The notes under the pieces are model-generated. The model made no database searches. It was not told where the DNA came from and was given only the letters and a program-made list of their open reading frames with translations. From a virus, in IMG/VR virus record IMGVR_UViG_3300037504_000599, positions 1 to 23,784 of that record: a stretch of 23,784 nucleotides of DNA. One strand, written 5' to 3'. Positions 1 to 7,730 of this stretch are shown here, piece after piece. Each line of letters opens with the position of its first letter. Position 1 is the stretch's first letter. The translations under genes and the position numbers were made by a program.

Positions 1-1
1 C

Positions 2-1246
2 TTTCAACTACGCCCCGGGGATCTGTTCGTCATTAACCATGCGCCGATGGGCATTTCCGATGTGGTGGCCCGAGTAGTGCAATTGGAAGAAGGCCCCCTG
101 GAAAGCGAGGAGATCCGGATCACGGCGGTGGAGGCCATCGAATACCTTTCCGGAACCCTGGACACCAAGGAGTATTACGAGGACGCGGGGTTGGGCGACG
201 GTCCGGCAAGCCTGGCCGAACCCGAGGACTACAGCCTGGACGCCCTGAGCGTGCTGGACGTGAAGGAAGCGCCCTATGCCCTGGTGGGCGCGGAGGATAT
301 CCGGGCCTTGACCCTGGCCGGTCGGGAGACGCTGTCCGAGGTGGGCTACGTGGTCTATCTGAGCCTGGACGGGTCGGCGGATTACGTCTTTATCGACACG
401 GTATCCCATTACAGCCCCCGCGGCACACTGGTTGCCGAATACACCGTCGACACCTACGCCATTGACGACGAGACCGGCTTTCAGGTCGATTTTGACAACG
501 GCGACGTCGCCTTGATCGACTCCATTTCGCGGGCGTCCAATCTATTGGGCTATAACCTGGCCATGCTGGGCGACGAGATCATCAGCTTTGAAACGATCAC
601 CCCGGTGAGCGGCGATCGATACGAATTGAGCGGCATTATCCGGGGCATGTTCGACACGGAGCAGGAAACGCATTCAGCCGGTGAGGTGTTCTGGTTTCTG
701 GGCGGCGGGTATTACGGCCTGGTGGACAGTTCCCAGTTTCTGAAGGAATCGACGCGCTATTTCAAGTATGTGCCTTTTTCCGGCCTTTACAACGGGGCCT
801 TGGCCGACGCGGCGGCGGACAATGTTACCTTTGCGGGCCGGGCCTTCAAGCCGTATCGGCCCTGGGGCTTTCAATGCAACGACGGCGGCGGGCACGGGAT
901 CTATTCAACCGATTGCGTCTTGACCTGGAGCCCGCGGATACGGCACGGCGCGGGCGCCGGCCTTCAAAATGAATCGGTGCCGGACGCGGCCGCAAGCTAT
1001 GAAGGCTTTTTTGAACTGGAAATGTGGGAGCCGACCCTTGCCGGGAGCAAAACCGGCTCTCAGGGGAGCATTGAAGCCATGACCTACACCATGACGCCGA
1101 CATTGGGCGGGGACGCGGCTTTTCGGCTTCGCAACGGGATCACCACGGACGGCATCACTTATTATTCGGACTGGTCGGACATTACCGTCACTTATGCGGC
1201 GACGACGACCACCACGACGAGTACAACCACCACCACAACGGCATAG
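2..1246 (+). CDS. Phage tail protein, 3' part (tail tip / host-specificity type)
   Basis: The reading frame is open to the left edge of the window, so the gene starts upstream and the ATG at 47 is probably internal. The first visible residues (RPGDLFVI followed by VQLEEGPLESEEIRI) resemble the central part of phage tail-tip or baseplate hub proteins that have an 'RPGD' strand, as in the Phage-tail_3/GTA gp15-like group. The product is a structural virion protein near the tail tip. Around residues 150-200 a motif of the type GYNLAMLGDEIISFE followed by LSGIIRGMFDTE recurs in such proteins. The C-terminus ends in a run of 12 threonines broken by one serine. It is followed after 8 bases by the collar fibre gene, consistent with a tail operon. 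The family assignment is from memory of motifs; the exact structural role is inferred. Confidence 0.7.
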   Translation, partial: FQLRPGDLFVINHAPMGISDVVARVVQLEEGPLESEEIRITAVEAIEYLSGTLDTKEYYEDAGLGDGPASLAEPEDYSLDALSVLDVKEAPYALVGAEDIRALTLAGRETLSEVGYVVYLSLDGSADYVFIDTVSHYSPRGTLVAEYTVDTYAIDDETGFQVDFDNGDVALIDSISRASNLLGYNLAMLGDEIISFETITPVSGDRYELSGIIRGMFDTEQETHSAGEVFWFLGGGYYGLVDSSQFLKESTRYFKYVPFSGLYNGALADAAADNVTFAGRAFKPYRPWGFQCNDGGGHGIYSTDCVLTWSPRIRHGAGAGLQNESVPDAAASYEGFFELEMWEPTLAGSKTGSQGSIEAMTYTMTPTLGGDAAFRLRNGITTDGITYYSDWSDITVTYAATTTTTTSTTTTTTA

Positions 1247-1254
1247 AGGGCAAA

Positions 1255-2517
1255 ATGGCATTTACCGACAAATACGACCTGGAAGAGATCGCTTACGGCA
1301 CCACGGGCTGGAATACGATCCTGACCACGAACCTGGGTAAGATCGACGACGCGATGCAAACCTATTTCGAGGCGACCGCCGGCGAGGCGATCAGCCAATA
1401 TGACGCGGTGTATCTGGAATCCGACGGCAAGGTCTATCAAGCCCTGGACGATGCCACGCCGCAATGGCCGTGCCTGGGAATCGCCATCGAGGCGGCGGCG
1501 GCCGATGCCACCATCCGGATTCAACGGGTCGGGGTGATGACGAATGCCGGTTGGTCGTGGACGGTGGGGGCTAAGATTTACCTGGACGGAAGCACTCCCG
1601 GGGCATTGTCCGAGTCCGAATCCACGAACACGGTCCAAGTTGTTGCTATTGCGATTTCGGCGACAAAAATATTGATCCTCGGGGGATTGTCCCTGTCCGG
1701 CGTGACGGACGCGGACGCCATTCATGACAACGTGGCCGGCGAGATAGCAGCCGTGACGGAAAAGGCCACGCCGGTCAGCGCGGATTTGCTGTTGATCGAG
1801 GATTCGGCCGATTCTAACAACAAAAAGCGGTTGCAGGTCGGAAATATCGATCACGACATACTATCGGGATTGACCGACGACGACCACACCATCTATACGC
1901 TGGCTGACGGATCACGAGATTTTTCGGCCAAGGTTAGTTACTCGTCGCACCCCACGTTCAGCGCCGACACCGAAATCGTGGATAAAAAATACGTGGATGA
2001 CAACGCGGTGGCCACACCGGTGGGCGCGGTCATGGATTATGCCGGATCAAGCGCGCCTTCGGGCTGGCTGCTGTGTTACGGGCAAGCCGTCAGCCGGACG
2101 ACCTACGCGGATCTGTTCGCGGCGATCGGGACCACCTATGGTGTCGGCGACGGGTCCACGACGTTCAATGTGCCGGACCTACGCGGCCGGGTCACTGCGG
2201 GCAAGGACGACATGGGCGGCACCGGCGCGAATCGGTTGACATCCGGCAGCGCCGCCGCGCTTGATGGGACCACATTGGGGGCCGCGGGCGGAGATGAAGA
2301 GCATCAACTGACAGAGTCAGAACTGGCGGCACACAACCACGGCCCCGGTGATCACACCTATTTTGTCGAAATGAATGTCACCGGATCAAGCGCGGTCAAT
2401 GCGGGCTCCGGATCCGTCACCAGCTATTCATCGACAACAACCGGTGATACCGGGGGCGACAGTGCGCATAACAACGTCCAGCCCACATTGATCCTGAACA
2501 AGATCATCAAACATTAG
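1255..2517 (+). CDS. Phage tail collar fibre protein
   Basis: The 420-residue product carries a phage tail collar domain (PF07484 type) at about residues 255-310, seen as PVGAVMDYAGSSAPSGW, then LLCYGQAVSR, then FNVPDLRGRV. The N-terminal 150 residues form a beta-rich attachment or decoration-like segment. The middle contains a fibre-shaft motif (LTDDDHTIYTLADG) common in trimeric fibres. The end (NVQPTLILNKIIKH) is the usual terminus of collar-domain fibres. It probably forms a short tail fibre or receptor-binding tip. The ATG at 1255 follows GAGGG-type Shine-Dalgarno bases 8 bases after the tail-tip gene. The collar domain call is strong; which receptor it binds cannot be told. Confidence 0.88.
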   Translation: MAFTDKYDLEEIAYGTTGWNTILTTNLGKIDDAMQTYFEATAGEAISQYDAVYLESDGKVYQALDDATPQWPCLGIAIEAAAADATIRIQRVGVMTNAGWSWTVGAKIYLDGSTPGALSESESTNTVQVVAIAISATKILILGGLSLSGVTDADAIHDNVAGEIAAVTEKATPVSADLLLIEDSADSNNKKRLQVGNIDHDILSGLTDDDHTIYTLADGSRDFSAKVSYSSHPTFSADTEIVDKKYVDDNAVATPVGAVMDYAGSSAPSGWLLCYGQAVSRTTYADLFAAIGTTYGVGDGSTTFNVPDLRGRVTAGKDDMGGTGANRLTSGSAAALDGTTLGAAGGDEEHQLTESELAAHNHGPGDHTYFVEMNVTGSSAVNAGSGSVTSYSSTTTGDTGGDSAHNNVQPTLILNKIIKH

Positions 2518-2525
2518 GGGGCATT

Positions 2526-2783
2526 GTGACCGAAGAAATCATTCAAGAAGACCGCGAGCTGATAAAGATGAAATCGAAGCGCCGCATGGCCTGGGCCGCG
2601 TTCTGGCTGTTGGCCGTGGTGGGGATAGGGCTAATCATCGTCGGCGTTTACTCCGACAATATCAACCGCAGGATCGGCGATTTGTCGTTCCTCGTTGGGA
2701 CGCTGTTCACCATCTGGGCCGGGATCATCGCGGCCTATTACGGCGTGAGCGCTTGGATTACGAACACGAGGAGCAAGAAGTGA
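2526..2783 (+). CDS. Small two-helix membrane protein, holin candidate
   Basis: This is an 85-residue protein starting with GTG, preceded by AGGGGG. A charged N-terminus (residues 1-20, KSKRR at 16-20) is followed by two hydrophobic helices at about 22-42 and 53-78 and a basic tail (RSKK). Size, topology and position, after the tail fibre and before spanin-like and endolysin genes, fit a class II-like holin that would let the endolysin cross the inner membrane. No family signature is recognised, so holin is a positional inference. It could instead be another lysis-accessory membrane protein. Confidence 0.55.
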   Translation: MTEEIIQEDRELIKMKSKRRMAWAAFWLLAVVGIGLIIVGVYSDNINRRIGDLSFLVGTLFTIWAGIIAAYYGVSAWITNTRSKK

Positions 2784-2785
2784 GT

Positions 2786-3070
2786 ATGAGACGTTGGTTA
2801 ATCGTTGCGACTGTTCTGCTTGTCGCAATCCTCGTTGTGTCAAGTATTTGGGGAAATATCAGACACAAACAGCGTCAAATCGCCGAGATCAAGCGACTGG
2901 AAGCGCAAGTGGTTGAATTACAAGAACGAATCGAGCACCAGGAAACGCGGCTGTCGGAGATCCAAAGGGAAATGGACGCCATCACGGCGGATATCAACGA
3001 CCAAATTGACGCGGCGCTGAACGGAGAAGGCGACCCGCTAAGTGAATGGGAGGAATCATGGGCAAATTAA
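2786..3070 (+). CDS. Rz-like i-spanin candidate (TM plus coiled coil)
   Basis: This is a 94-residue protein if the ATG at 2786 is used; a GTG at 2780 overlapping the upstream TGA is an equally possible start, since the GAGGAG at 2768-2773 suits either. Residues 4-22 form one membrane helix, followed by a heptad-rich coiled coil at about 28-72 (IAEIKRLEAQVVELQERI) and an acidic tail. This is the layout of inner-membrane spanins (Rz), which pair with an outer-membrane lipoprotein to fuse membranes in the last step of lysis. The next gene encodes such a lipoprotein and overlaps this one by 13 bases, like Rz/Rz1. Function is inferred from architecture, not sequence identity. Confidence 0.6.
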   Translation: MRRWLIVATVLLVAILVVSSIWGNIRHKQRQIAEIKRLEAQVVELQERIEHQETRLSEIQREMDAITADINDQIDAALNGEGDPLSEWEESWAN

Positions 3071-3513
3071 TGTGCGTCATCTGCTTATTATTTTTGATGG
3101 GGTGTTCCACCGGCCCCGCCTTGGGTCCGCTGGAGTTCAGCCCGACGCCGCAGCCGGTGAGTTATCAGGCCGACATCAACCGTATGGTCAAGCGGATCGG
3201 CAAGCCCGAAACGCCGGAAGTAATCCATCGGGGCGAATCGACGCTCTACGCGTTTAACCGTGACGGCCTGGCCAAACTGACGGCGCGAAACCATTTGTTG
3301 AATTACCTCAGAGATCTGGTGCGGCTTCAGTACGAGGCGGCCCGGGTCTATGTGCAAGAGATCAACACGCTAAAAAAGCTGGCCGCAACCCAGCGGCAAG
3401 AGACCATCAAATACCAGGAATTGTATCTATCCGAGCGGCGAACATGGGCCGACCGATTCAGCCGGGTGCTGAATTTCGTGGCCGTGGGCGCGCTCCTGGC
3501 GGTGGGGTTATGA
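3058..3513 (+). CDS. Lipoprotein with hydrophobic C-terminus, spanin candidate (o- or u-spanin-like)
   Basis: The ATG at 3058 is chosen because GGGAGGA lies just upstream; the in-frame ATG at 3046 would place that site inside the gene. The 151-residue product has a signal sequence ending in a lipobox (LMGC, Cys16), then a proline-rich stretch (GPALGPLEFSPTPQP), as in Rz1-type o-spanins. Residues about 70-125 look helical. Unusually, the last 15 to 18 residues are hydrophobic (VLNFVAVGALLAVGL), as expected for a C-terminal inner-membrane anchor. Lipobox plus C-terminal anchor is the topology of single-gene u-spanins such as phage T1 gp11. The upstream gene already looks like an i-spanin, so its role is ambiguous. 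The stop overlaps the next ATG. Confidence 0.6.
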   Translation: MGKLMCVICLLFLMGCSTGPALGPLEFSPTPQPVSYQADINRMVKRIGKPETPEVIHRGESTLYAFNRDGLAKLTARNHLLNYLRDLVRLQYEAARVYVQEINTLKKLAATQRQETIKYQELYLSERRTWADRFSRVLNFVAVGALLAVGL

Positions 3514-3815
3514 GTGTGAGAGATCTTCATAACAGGGCGATGCATTGGGCCGAGCGGGCCGTCGTCCACCGAAAAACGAACTCGGATAAGTTTACGGCCT
3601 ACACATTACGGGCTCTATTGCTGGAGACAAAAGCCGCGAGACTATTGGACCCTGTGCCTGAAAATGAACCCACGCGGGGAATATTGTATTTAAGCGCGGC
3701 CTCGTTGGCACAACAGGCCGGACAACCGGACGAGGCGAAAACCCTTGTTCAATTAGGATTGTCCGGTCACCCCGACGGAAGAACTAAACAGGCACTATTG
3801 GCGGTGGGATTATGA
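3510..3815 (+). CDS. Small all-helical TPR-like protein
   Basis: This is a 101-residue protein starting at the ATG that overlaps the preceding TGA. Two helix pairs resemble TPR-type packing: LHNRAMHWAERAVVHRK followed by AYTLRALLLETKAARLL, then ILYLSAASLAQQAGQPDEA followed by LVQLGLSG. It has no signal peptide or membrane helix, so it should be cytoplasmic. I associate this helical pattern with small cellular TPR-like proteins of unknown role rather than with classical lysis proteins. It lies between the spanin-like lipoprotein and the endolysin, and its C-terminus (ALLAVGL) repeats that of the upstream gene, suggesting insertion into the lysis cassette. Function unknown. Confidence 0.65.
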   Translation: MSVRDLHNRAMHWAERAVVHRKTNSDKFTAYTLRALLLETKAARLLDPVPENEPTRGILYLSAASLAQQAGQPDEAKTLVQLGLSGHPDGRTKQALLAVGL

Positions 3816-4318
3816 TTTACGAATTCGAAGCCGAAATCAAGGCGGCCGGGAAGAAGCACGGTATTGACCCGGAGCTGATCAACGCCGTGATCATGGCCGA
3901 GAGCGCCGGTGATCCGAACGCCATCCGGTTTGAATATCATAACTACCTCAGCGGGGCATACCATATCCGGCCCTATTCCAAGGTCAAACCAAAGATAAGC
4001 AGTCTTCAGACCGAGCGCATGGGGCAGTCCACCAGCTGGGGCCTAATGCAGGTCATGGGGTTCAATGCTCGGGGCCTGGGCTTCAGGCGGCGCTGGCTGG
4101 TGGAACTGTGCCGCCCTGATATCGGGATTGACCTGGGGTGCAAGATTTTGGCGCGGCTGCTGAAGAAATACGACATAGTCGAAGACGCCGTCAGCGCCTA
4201 TAACCAGGGATCGCCCCGCAAGCAGGAAAATGGAGAATACACCAATCAGGCCTATGTGGATCACGTCATGGGCCGTACAGGAGGGACGCTTGAGAGTCGC
4301 CATACTGACCGCCTTTGA
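3812..4318 (+). CDS. Phage endolysin, SLT-type lytic transglycosylase
   Basis: The product has 168 residues, with the catalytic Glu30 in the motif AVIMAESAGDPNA and the substrate-binding motif SWGLMQVMG at residues 75-83, followed by ARLLKKYDIVEDAVSAYNQG. These are hallmarks of soluble lytic transglycosylase (goose-lysozyme-like) domains that cleave the MurNAc-GlcNAc bond of peptidoglycan with 1,6-anhydro product formation. There is no signal peptide, so it likely depends on a holin. About 32 residues between the catalytic Glu and SWGLMQ form an insert longer than in compact SLT enzymes. The ATG overlaps the upstream TGA. The 3' end overlaps the first glycosyltransferase by 29 bases. Confidence 0.87.
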   Translation: MIYEFEAEIKAAGKKHGIDPELINAVIMAESAGDPNAIRFEYHNYLSGAYHIRPYSKVKPKISSLQTERMGQSTSWGLMQVMGFNARGLGFRRRWLVELCRPDIGIDLGCKILARLLKKYDIVEDAVSAYNQGSPRKQENGEYTNQAYVDHVMGRTGGTLESRHTDRL

Positions 4319-5549
4319 TGAACTGAATCCCGGCTATTCCCTGACCGGGATCGTCCGGGACCAATGCACCATGCTCCGTAAATACGGGCACAACCCGGCC
4401 TTGTTCGTGCGCAAGGGCTTCCGCGAGCCGGACGCGCCCGTCGAGGCCGATATTCGTCCGGTCATGCCCAATGCGCCCTTGACCGACTATCAACGCGCGC
4501 AGGACATTTCGGAAGACCACGGCGACACCGTGGAAGAAACGGCGGCCGTGCTGGTCAAGGAACTGGCCGAATTCGACGCGGTTTTGACCCATGACTTGAT
4601 TTTTACCGGCTGGAATTTGCCCTATGCCCTGGCCATTCGGGCGGCGTCGCCGCATTTGCCGCGCCTCAAGTGGCTTCATTGGATTCATTCCATCCCTTCC
4701 GGCCGCAAGGACTGGTGGGATCTTCGAGCCTACGGCCCCAATCACCGCCTTGTCTTCCCCAACAAAACCGACGCGCTTTATGCCGCCGAGGCCTACGGCG
4801 TGGGGCTGGACCGAGTCGAGGCCATACCCCACATCAAGGACATCCGGACATGGTTCGGTTTCGGCGAGGAGACCCGGGCCTTTATCGACCGTTACCCCGG
4901 CCTGATGTCGGCGGATGTGGTGCAAATCCTACCGGCGTCGGCGGATCGGCTGTATTATAAGCGGGTGGACGATGTGATCCGCTTTTTCGGGGCATTCAAG
5001 CAGATGGGCCTTTCGGTCTGTTTGGTGGTGGCCAATCAGTGGGCCACGGGCAAGCAACGCAAGGAGGATGTGGACGAATACAAGACCATCGCCCGGCGGC
5101 AGGGGTTGAACGACGGCGATGTGATCTTCACGTCGGATTTCGGCCCGGCGTATGAAGCCGGCCTCCCGGGGCGCATGATCCGGGAGTTGTTCCTCTGTTC
5201 CAACCTGTTCATTTTCCCCACGCACCACGAATCCTTCGGCCTGGTCATCCCGGAGGCGGCCTTGTCCGGCGTCTTGCAAGTGCATAACCGGTCCTTGCCC
5301 ATGCAACGGGAAGTGGCCGGGAACACCGGGCTTTATTGGGATTTCGGCAGCTTTTGTCAGGAAATGAGGGGGAGCCGGGATTCGCGCTGGTATCGGGCCG
5401 TGGCCGCGCATATTCTCGGGCAAATGCGGCGGGAGCAATCCATCCTGGCCAAGACATACGCCCGGCAACGCTACAACTACGACGCCGTGTACCGGGGCTA
5501 TTACGAGCCTTTGTTGACTGACCCGGCGCAAGGAAGCGAGGCGGCCTGA
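4290..5549 (+). CDS. GT-B glycosyltransferase (GT1/GT4-like)
   Basis: The start is placed at TTG 4290, with AGGAGGG at 4279-4285 just upstream, because the protein then begins with a GT-B first strand (RVAILTAFDE). The product has 419 residues. The C-terminal Rossmann half carries the GT4-type nucleotide-sugar site FPTHHESFGLVIPEAALSG at about residues 312-330, where the Glu pair contacts the donor. It should transfer a sugar from a nucleotide donor in the cytoplasm; donor and acceptor are not visible. It is the first gene of the sugar cassette, and its 29-base overlap with the endolysin gene implies shared transcription and translational coupling with lysis genes. No membrane segments are seen. 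Confidence 0.82.
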   Translation: MRVAILTAFDELNPGYSLTGIVRDQCTMLRKYGHNPALFVRKGFREPDAPVEADIRPVMPNAPLTDYQRAQDISEDHGDTVEETAAVLVKELAEFDAVLTHDLIFTGWNLPYALAIRAASPHLPRLKWLHWIHSIPSGRKDWWDLRAYGPNHRLVFPNKTDALYAAEAYGVGLDRVEAIPHIKDIRTWFGFGEETRAFIDRYPGLMSADVVQILPASADRLYYKRVDDVIRFFGAFKQMGLSVCLVVANQWATGKQRKEDVDEYKTIARRQGLNDGDVIFTSDFGPAYEAGLPGRMIRELFLCSNLFIFPTHHESFGLVIPEAALSGVLQVHNRSLPMQREVAGNTGLYWDFGSFCQEMRGSRDSRWYRAVAAHILGQMRREQSILAKTYARQRYNYDAVYRGYYEPLLTDPAQGSEAA

Positions 5550-5914
5550 TGTATACCAAGAGCCAAGTATCAAAAATAACCGGCCTCACACCACGACAGG
5601 TGACGTTCTACACCGAAGAAGGACTTGTTCATCCCCTTAATATGGGGGCCGGACCGGGTATACCACGGCTTTATTCGAAAGAAGACGTTCAAGACCTTGT
5701 GCTGACAAGGCTTCTCGTGAAATACGGGACGCGGCTCGACACCATCAAAACCCTACTGGACAAACTCAAGTCGATGGGAATCAAGGGGGGAATCATCGTG
5801 CTCGTCGACGACACCGACATATACCGCCTCGACGATTTCCAATGGGACGACTATGCGGGGGCCATTGTGGTGAACATGACAAAACTGTTCGAACCCATCG
5901 AAAGCGAGGCCTGA
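5549..5914 (+). CDS. MerR-like HTH protein inside the sugar cassette
   Basis: This is a 121-residue protein whose ATG overlaps the upstream TGA. Residues 1-70 match a MerR-type winged HTH: KSQVSKITGLTPRQVTFYTE, then EGLVHP, then RLYSKEDVQDL. A short helix (IKTLLDKLKSMGI) leads to a compact beta-rich tail (IIVLVDDTDIYRLDDF) in place of a metal-binding or large ligand domain. It may regulate the cassette or another phage promoter, but no MerR-type promoter with a long spacer is visible nearby. The bases around its stop resemble those around its start junction (AAGCGAGGC then CTGATG), suggesting insertion between the glycosyltransferase and the radical SAM gene. Confidence 0.72.
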   Translation: MYTKSQVSKITGLTPRQVTFYTEEGLVHPLNMGAGPGIPRLYSKEDVQDLVLTRLLVKYGTRLDTIKTLLDKLKSMGIKGGIIVLVDDTDIYRLDDFQWDDYAGAIVVNMTKLFEPIESEA

Positions 5915-6837
5915 TGTTCAAGAAGGCTCACTTTTACCTGGACAAGATCGACGCCCTGACGGCCGGGCGATACACGCCCCCGGTGACGGTGGAGATCGAC
6001 CCGAGCAACCTCTGTCAGCTGAACTGCGAGTTTTGCATGTACCGGGATTATCTCAGGGAGACCGGGACGTCGCGCTTGTCAGCCACCGCGTATGAACGGC
6101 TTCTGGCTGATATTAAGGGTATCGTCAAGTCCATCACCTTTACCGGCGGCGGCGAACCGCTGACCCACCCGCATTTCAACGAGATGGCCGATATGGCCTA
6201 CCGCGACGGGTTTGAGATGGGCCTGATCACCAACGGCGTCAACCTGGATTGGCTGGACCATCCGGAGCGTTTCAGGTTCATCCGGGTATCGCTGGACGCA
6301 GGGGACCGGGAGACATACCGGGCGGTGAAGGGCGCGGACCGTTTCGACCGGGTGGTCGACAACCTCATCCGGACGGCCAAGCGGGCGCAATGCCTGGGCA
6401 TCAGCTTTGTGGTCACGGAAACCAACGTGGACACCCGGCAAAAAGCGGCCGAACTGGCCGACGAGATCGGCCTGGCCTATGTGCAATTCAAACCGGCGAT
6501 CTATCCCGGCGGCAAATACGACCGATGGGAAAAGGTGTCGAACGTCCGGGCCATTCATACCGGGCGCCACGCGCCGAGCCCGACCGCGTGCCGTATCGCC
6601 GGCCTGGTGGGCATCATCGGGGCCGACGCCACGGTGTATTACTGCTGCCAGCATCGCGGAGACCCGGATTACGCCCTGGGCAGCCTGACCGAGGAAACGT
6701 TCACGGACATCTGGCGGAGGCGTCCCGCATTCATCCCGAATTTACGGTCATGCCCGCCGTGCCGCTATTCCGGATATGCCGACGAATACCGGCAAGCCAA
6801 GGAGGATATGACGGTCCAGCACCGGTATTTTCTATGA
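5914..6837 (+). CDS. Radical SAM enzyme with C-terminal Cys-rich (SPASM/twitch-like) region
   Basis: This is a 307-residue protein with the radical SAM 4Fe-4S motif C34-x3-C38-x2-C41 (NLCQLNCEFCMY), the GGGEP SAM-binding motif at 78-82, and further cysteines in the C-terminal part (TACRIAG, YYCCQH, RSCPPCRY). The latter could bind an auxiliary cluster as in SPASM or twitch proteins. These enzymes form a 5'-deoxyadenosyl radical to modify peptides, sugars or cofactors. In a glycosyltransferase cassette it may make or modify an unusual sugar, or a peptide to be glycosylated. The substrate cannot be read from sequence. The ATG overlaps the MerR-like gene stop. The family call is firm; the role is inferred. 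Confidence 0.88.
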   Translation: MFKKAHFYLDKIDALTAGRYTPPVTVEIDPSNLCQLNCEFCMYRDYLRETGTSRLSATAYERLLADIKGIVKSITFTGGGEPLTHPHFNEMADMAYRDGFEMGLITNGVNLDWLDHPERFRFIRVSLDAGDRETYRAVKGADRFDRVVDNLIRTAKRAQCLGISFVVTETNVDTRQKAAELADEIGLAYVQFKPAIYPGGKYDRWEKVSNVRAIHTGRHAPSPTACRIAGLVGIIGADATVYYCCQHRGDPDYALGSLTEETFTDIWRRRPAFIPNLRSCPPCRYSGYADEYRQAKEDMTVQHRYFL

Positions 6838-7730
6838 GATGGCTCATCCTTAACCGCTATGATCCGCGAAACACCGTGCTTTACATGACCACGTTCGTGG
6901 ACTACCTGAAACGCGCAGGCCACATGGTCTACGGCCCCGGGCATGACGGCTTCGAAGCGAACCGGCCCCTCGGCGACGTCATTAATTACAGCAAATGCGA
7001 TGCGGTCCTGGCCGTGGACAAGCGCCAAGACTGGCACAACGGCTTGCGGCGGGCCGGCCTCCCCAAGGCCTGGCTGATGGCCGATTATTTTCCGGCCAAG
7101 AATCAAGTCGTCCGCTATAACCGCGTCATCGAGCGGGACCGCTACGATCTGCTTTTGGCGCAAACCGCCCCGGAATACGCCAGGCTGTCCGAGGACAAGC
7201 GGCGCTACATCCCCATGAGCGTGGATCCGGATTATTTCCAAGACATGAGGCTTGATCGCGACATCGACATCGCCGCGCCCTGGAACGCGCTCCCCAAATA
7301 CTACCCGCTCCGGCCGGTGATACGAAAACGGCTCCACCAGGGCGCATGGACTGCCCATACCGATTATGTGTTTTACCGCGGGTATGTCAAGCTGTTGAAT
7401 CGATCCAAACTGTTCGTCAATTCCGGGACCGTATTTCTGAACATTCAGTCCCGCTACACCGAGGCGGCGGCGTGCGGGTGCCTGATGCTGACGGACGATT
7501 CCGCGCCGGACGACTTCGAGCGACAGGGATGGATTGACGGCCTGAACATGGTCATCTGGCGCGGCCTGAACGATCTGACGGACAAAATCGAATATTACCT
7601 GGCCCACGAGGCGGAGCGGGTGCATATCGCGGCCAATGCCCAAAAAATGGTCTTGCGGCGATACACTCACGCCCACACCGAAGCGCGGATAAAAGAGGCG
7701 CTAGTTTCCTTGGATGGGAGCAGAAATTAA
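6834..7730 (+). CDS. GT-B glycosyltransferase (Glyco_trans_1_2 / CgeB-like)
   Basis: This is a 298-residue protein from an ATG overlapping the previous TGA. The N-terminal strand (RWLILNRYDPRNTV) and the C-terminal region with VFLNIQSRYTEAAACGCLML, the aspartate-rich DDSAPDDFE and the final helix (AAAQK-type, seen as AANAQKMVLRRYTHAHTEAR) match the PF13524-type GT-B domain often annotated as CgeB-like. It should be a soluble cytoplasmic sugar transferase. Its last 30 bases form the first copy of the 48-bp repeat array that follows, read in another frame. The TAA shares its final A with the next ATG. Confidence 0.78.
   Translation: MRWLILNRYDPRNTVLYMTTFVDYLKRAGHMVYGPGHDGFEANRPLGDVINYSKCDAVLAVDKRQDWHNGLRRAGLPKAWLMADYFPAKNQVVRYNRVIERDRYDLLLAQTAPEYARLSEDKRRYIPMSVDPDYFQDMRLDRDIDIAAPWNALPKYYPLRPVIRKRLHQGAWTAHTDYVFYRGYVKLLNRSKLFVNSGTVFLNIQSRYTEAAACGCLMLTDDSAPDDFERQGWIDGLNMVIWRGLNDLTDKIEYYLAHEAERVHIAANAQKMVLRRYTHAHTEARIKEALVSLDGSRN

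Noticed and set aside
905-1854. Minus-strand frames rich in valine opposite the polythreonine tract
   Set aside because: They are antisense shadows of two clear tail genes and show no independent start or family motif.
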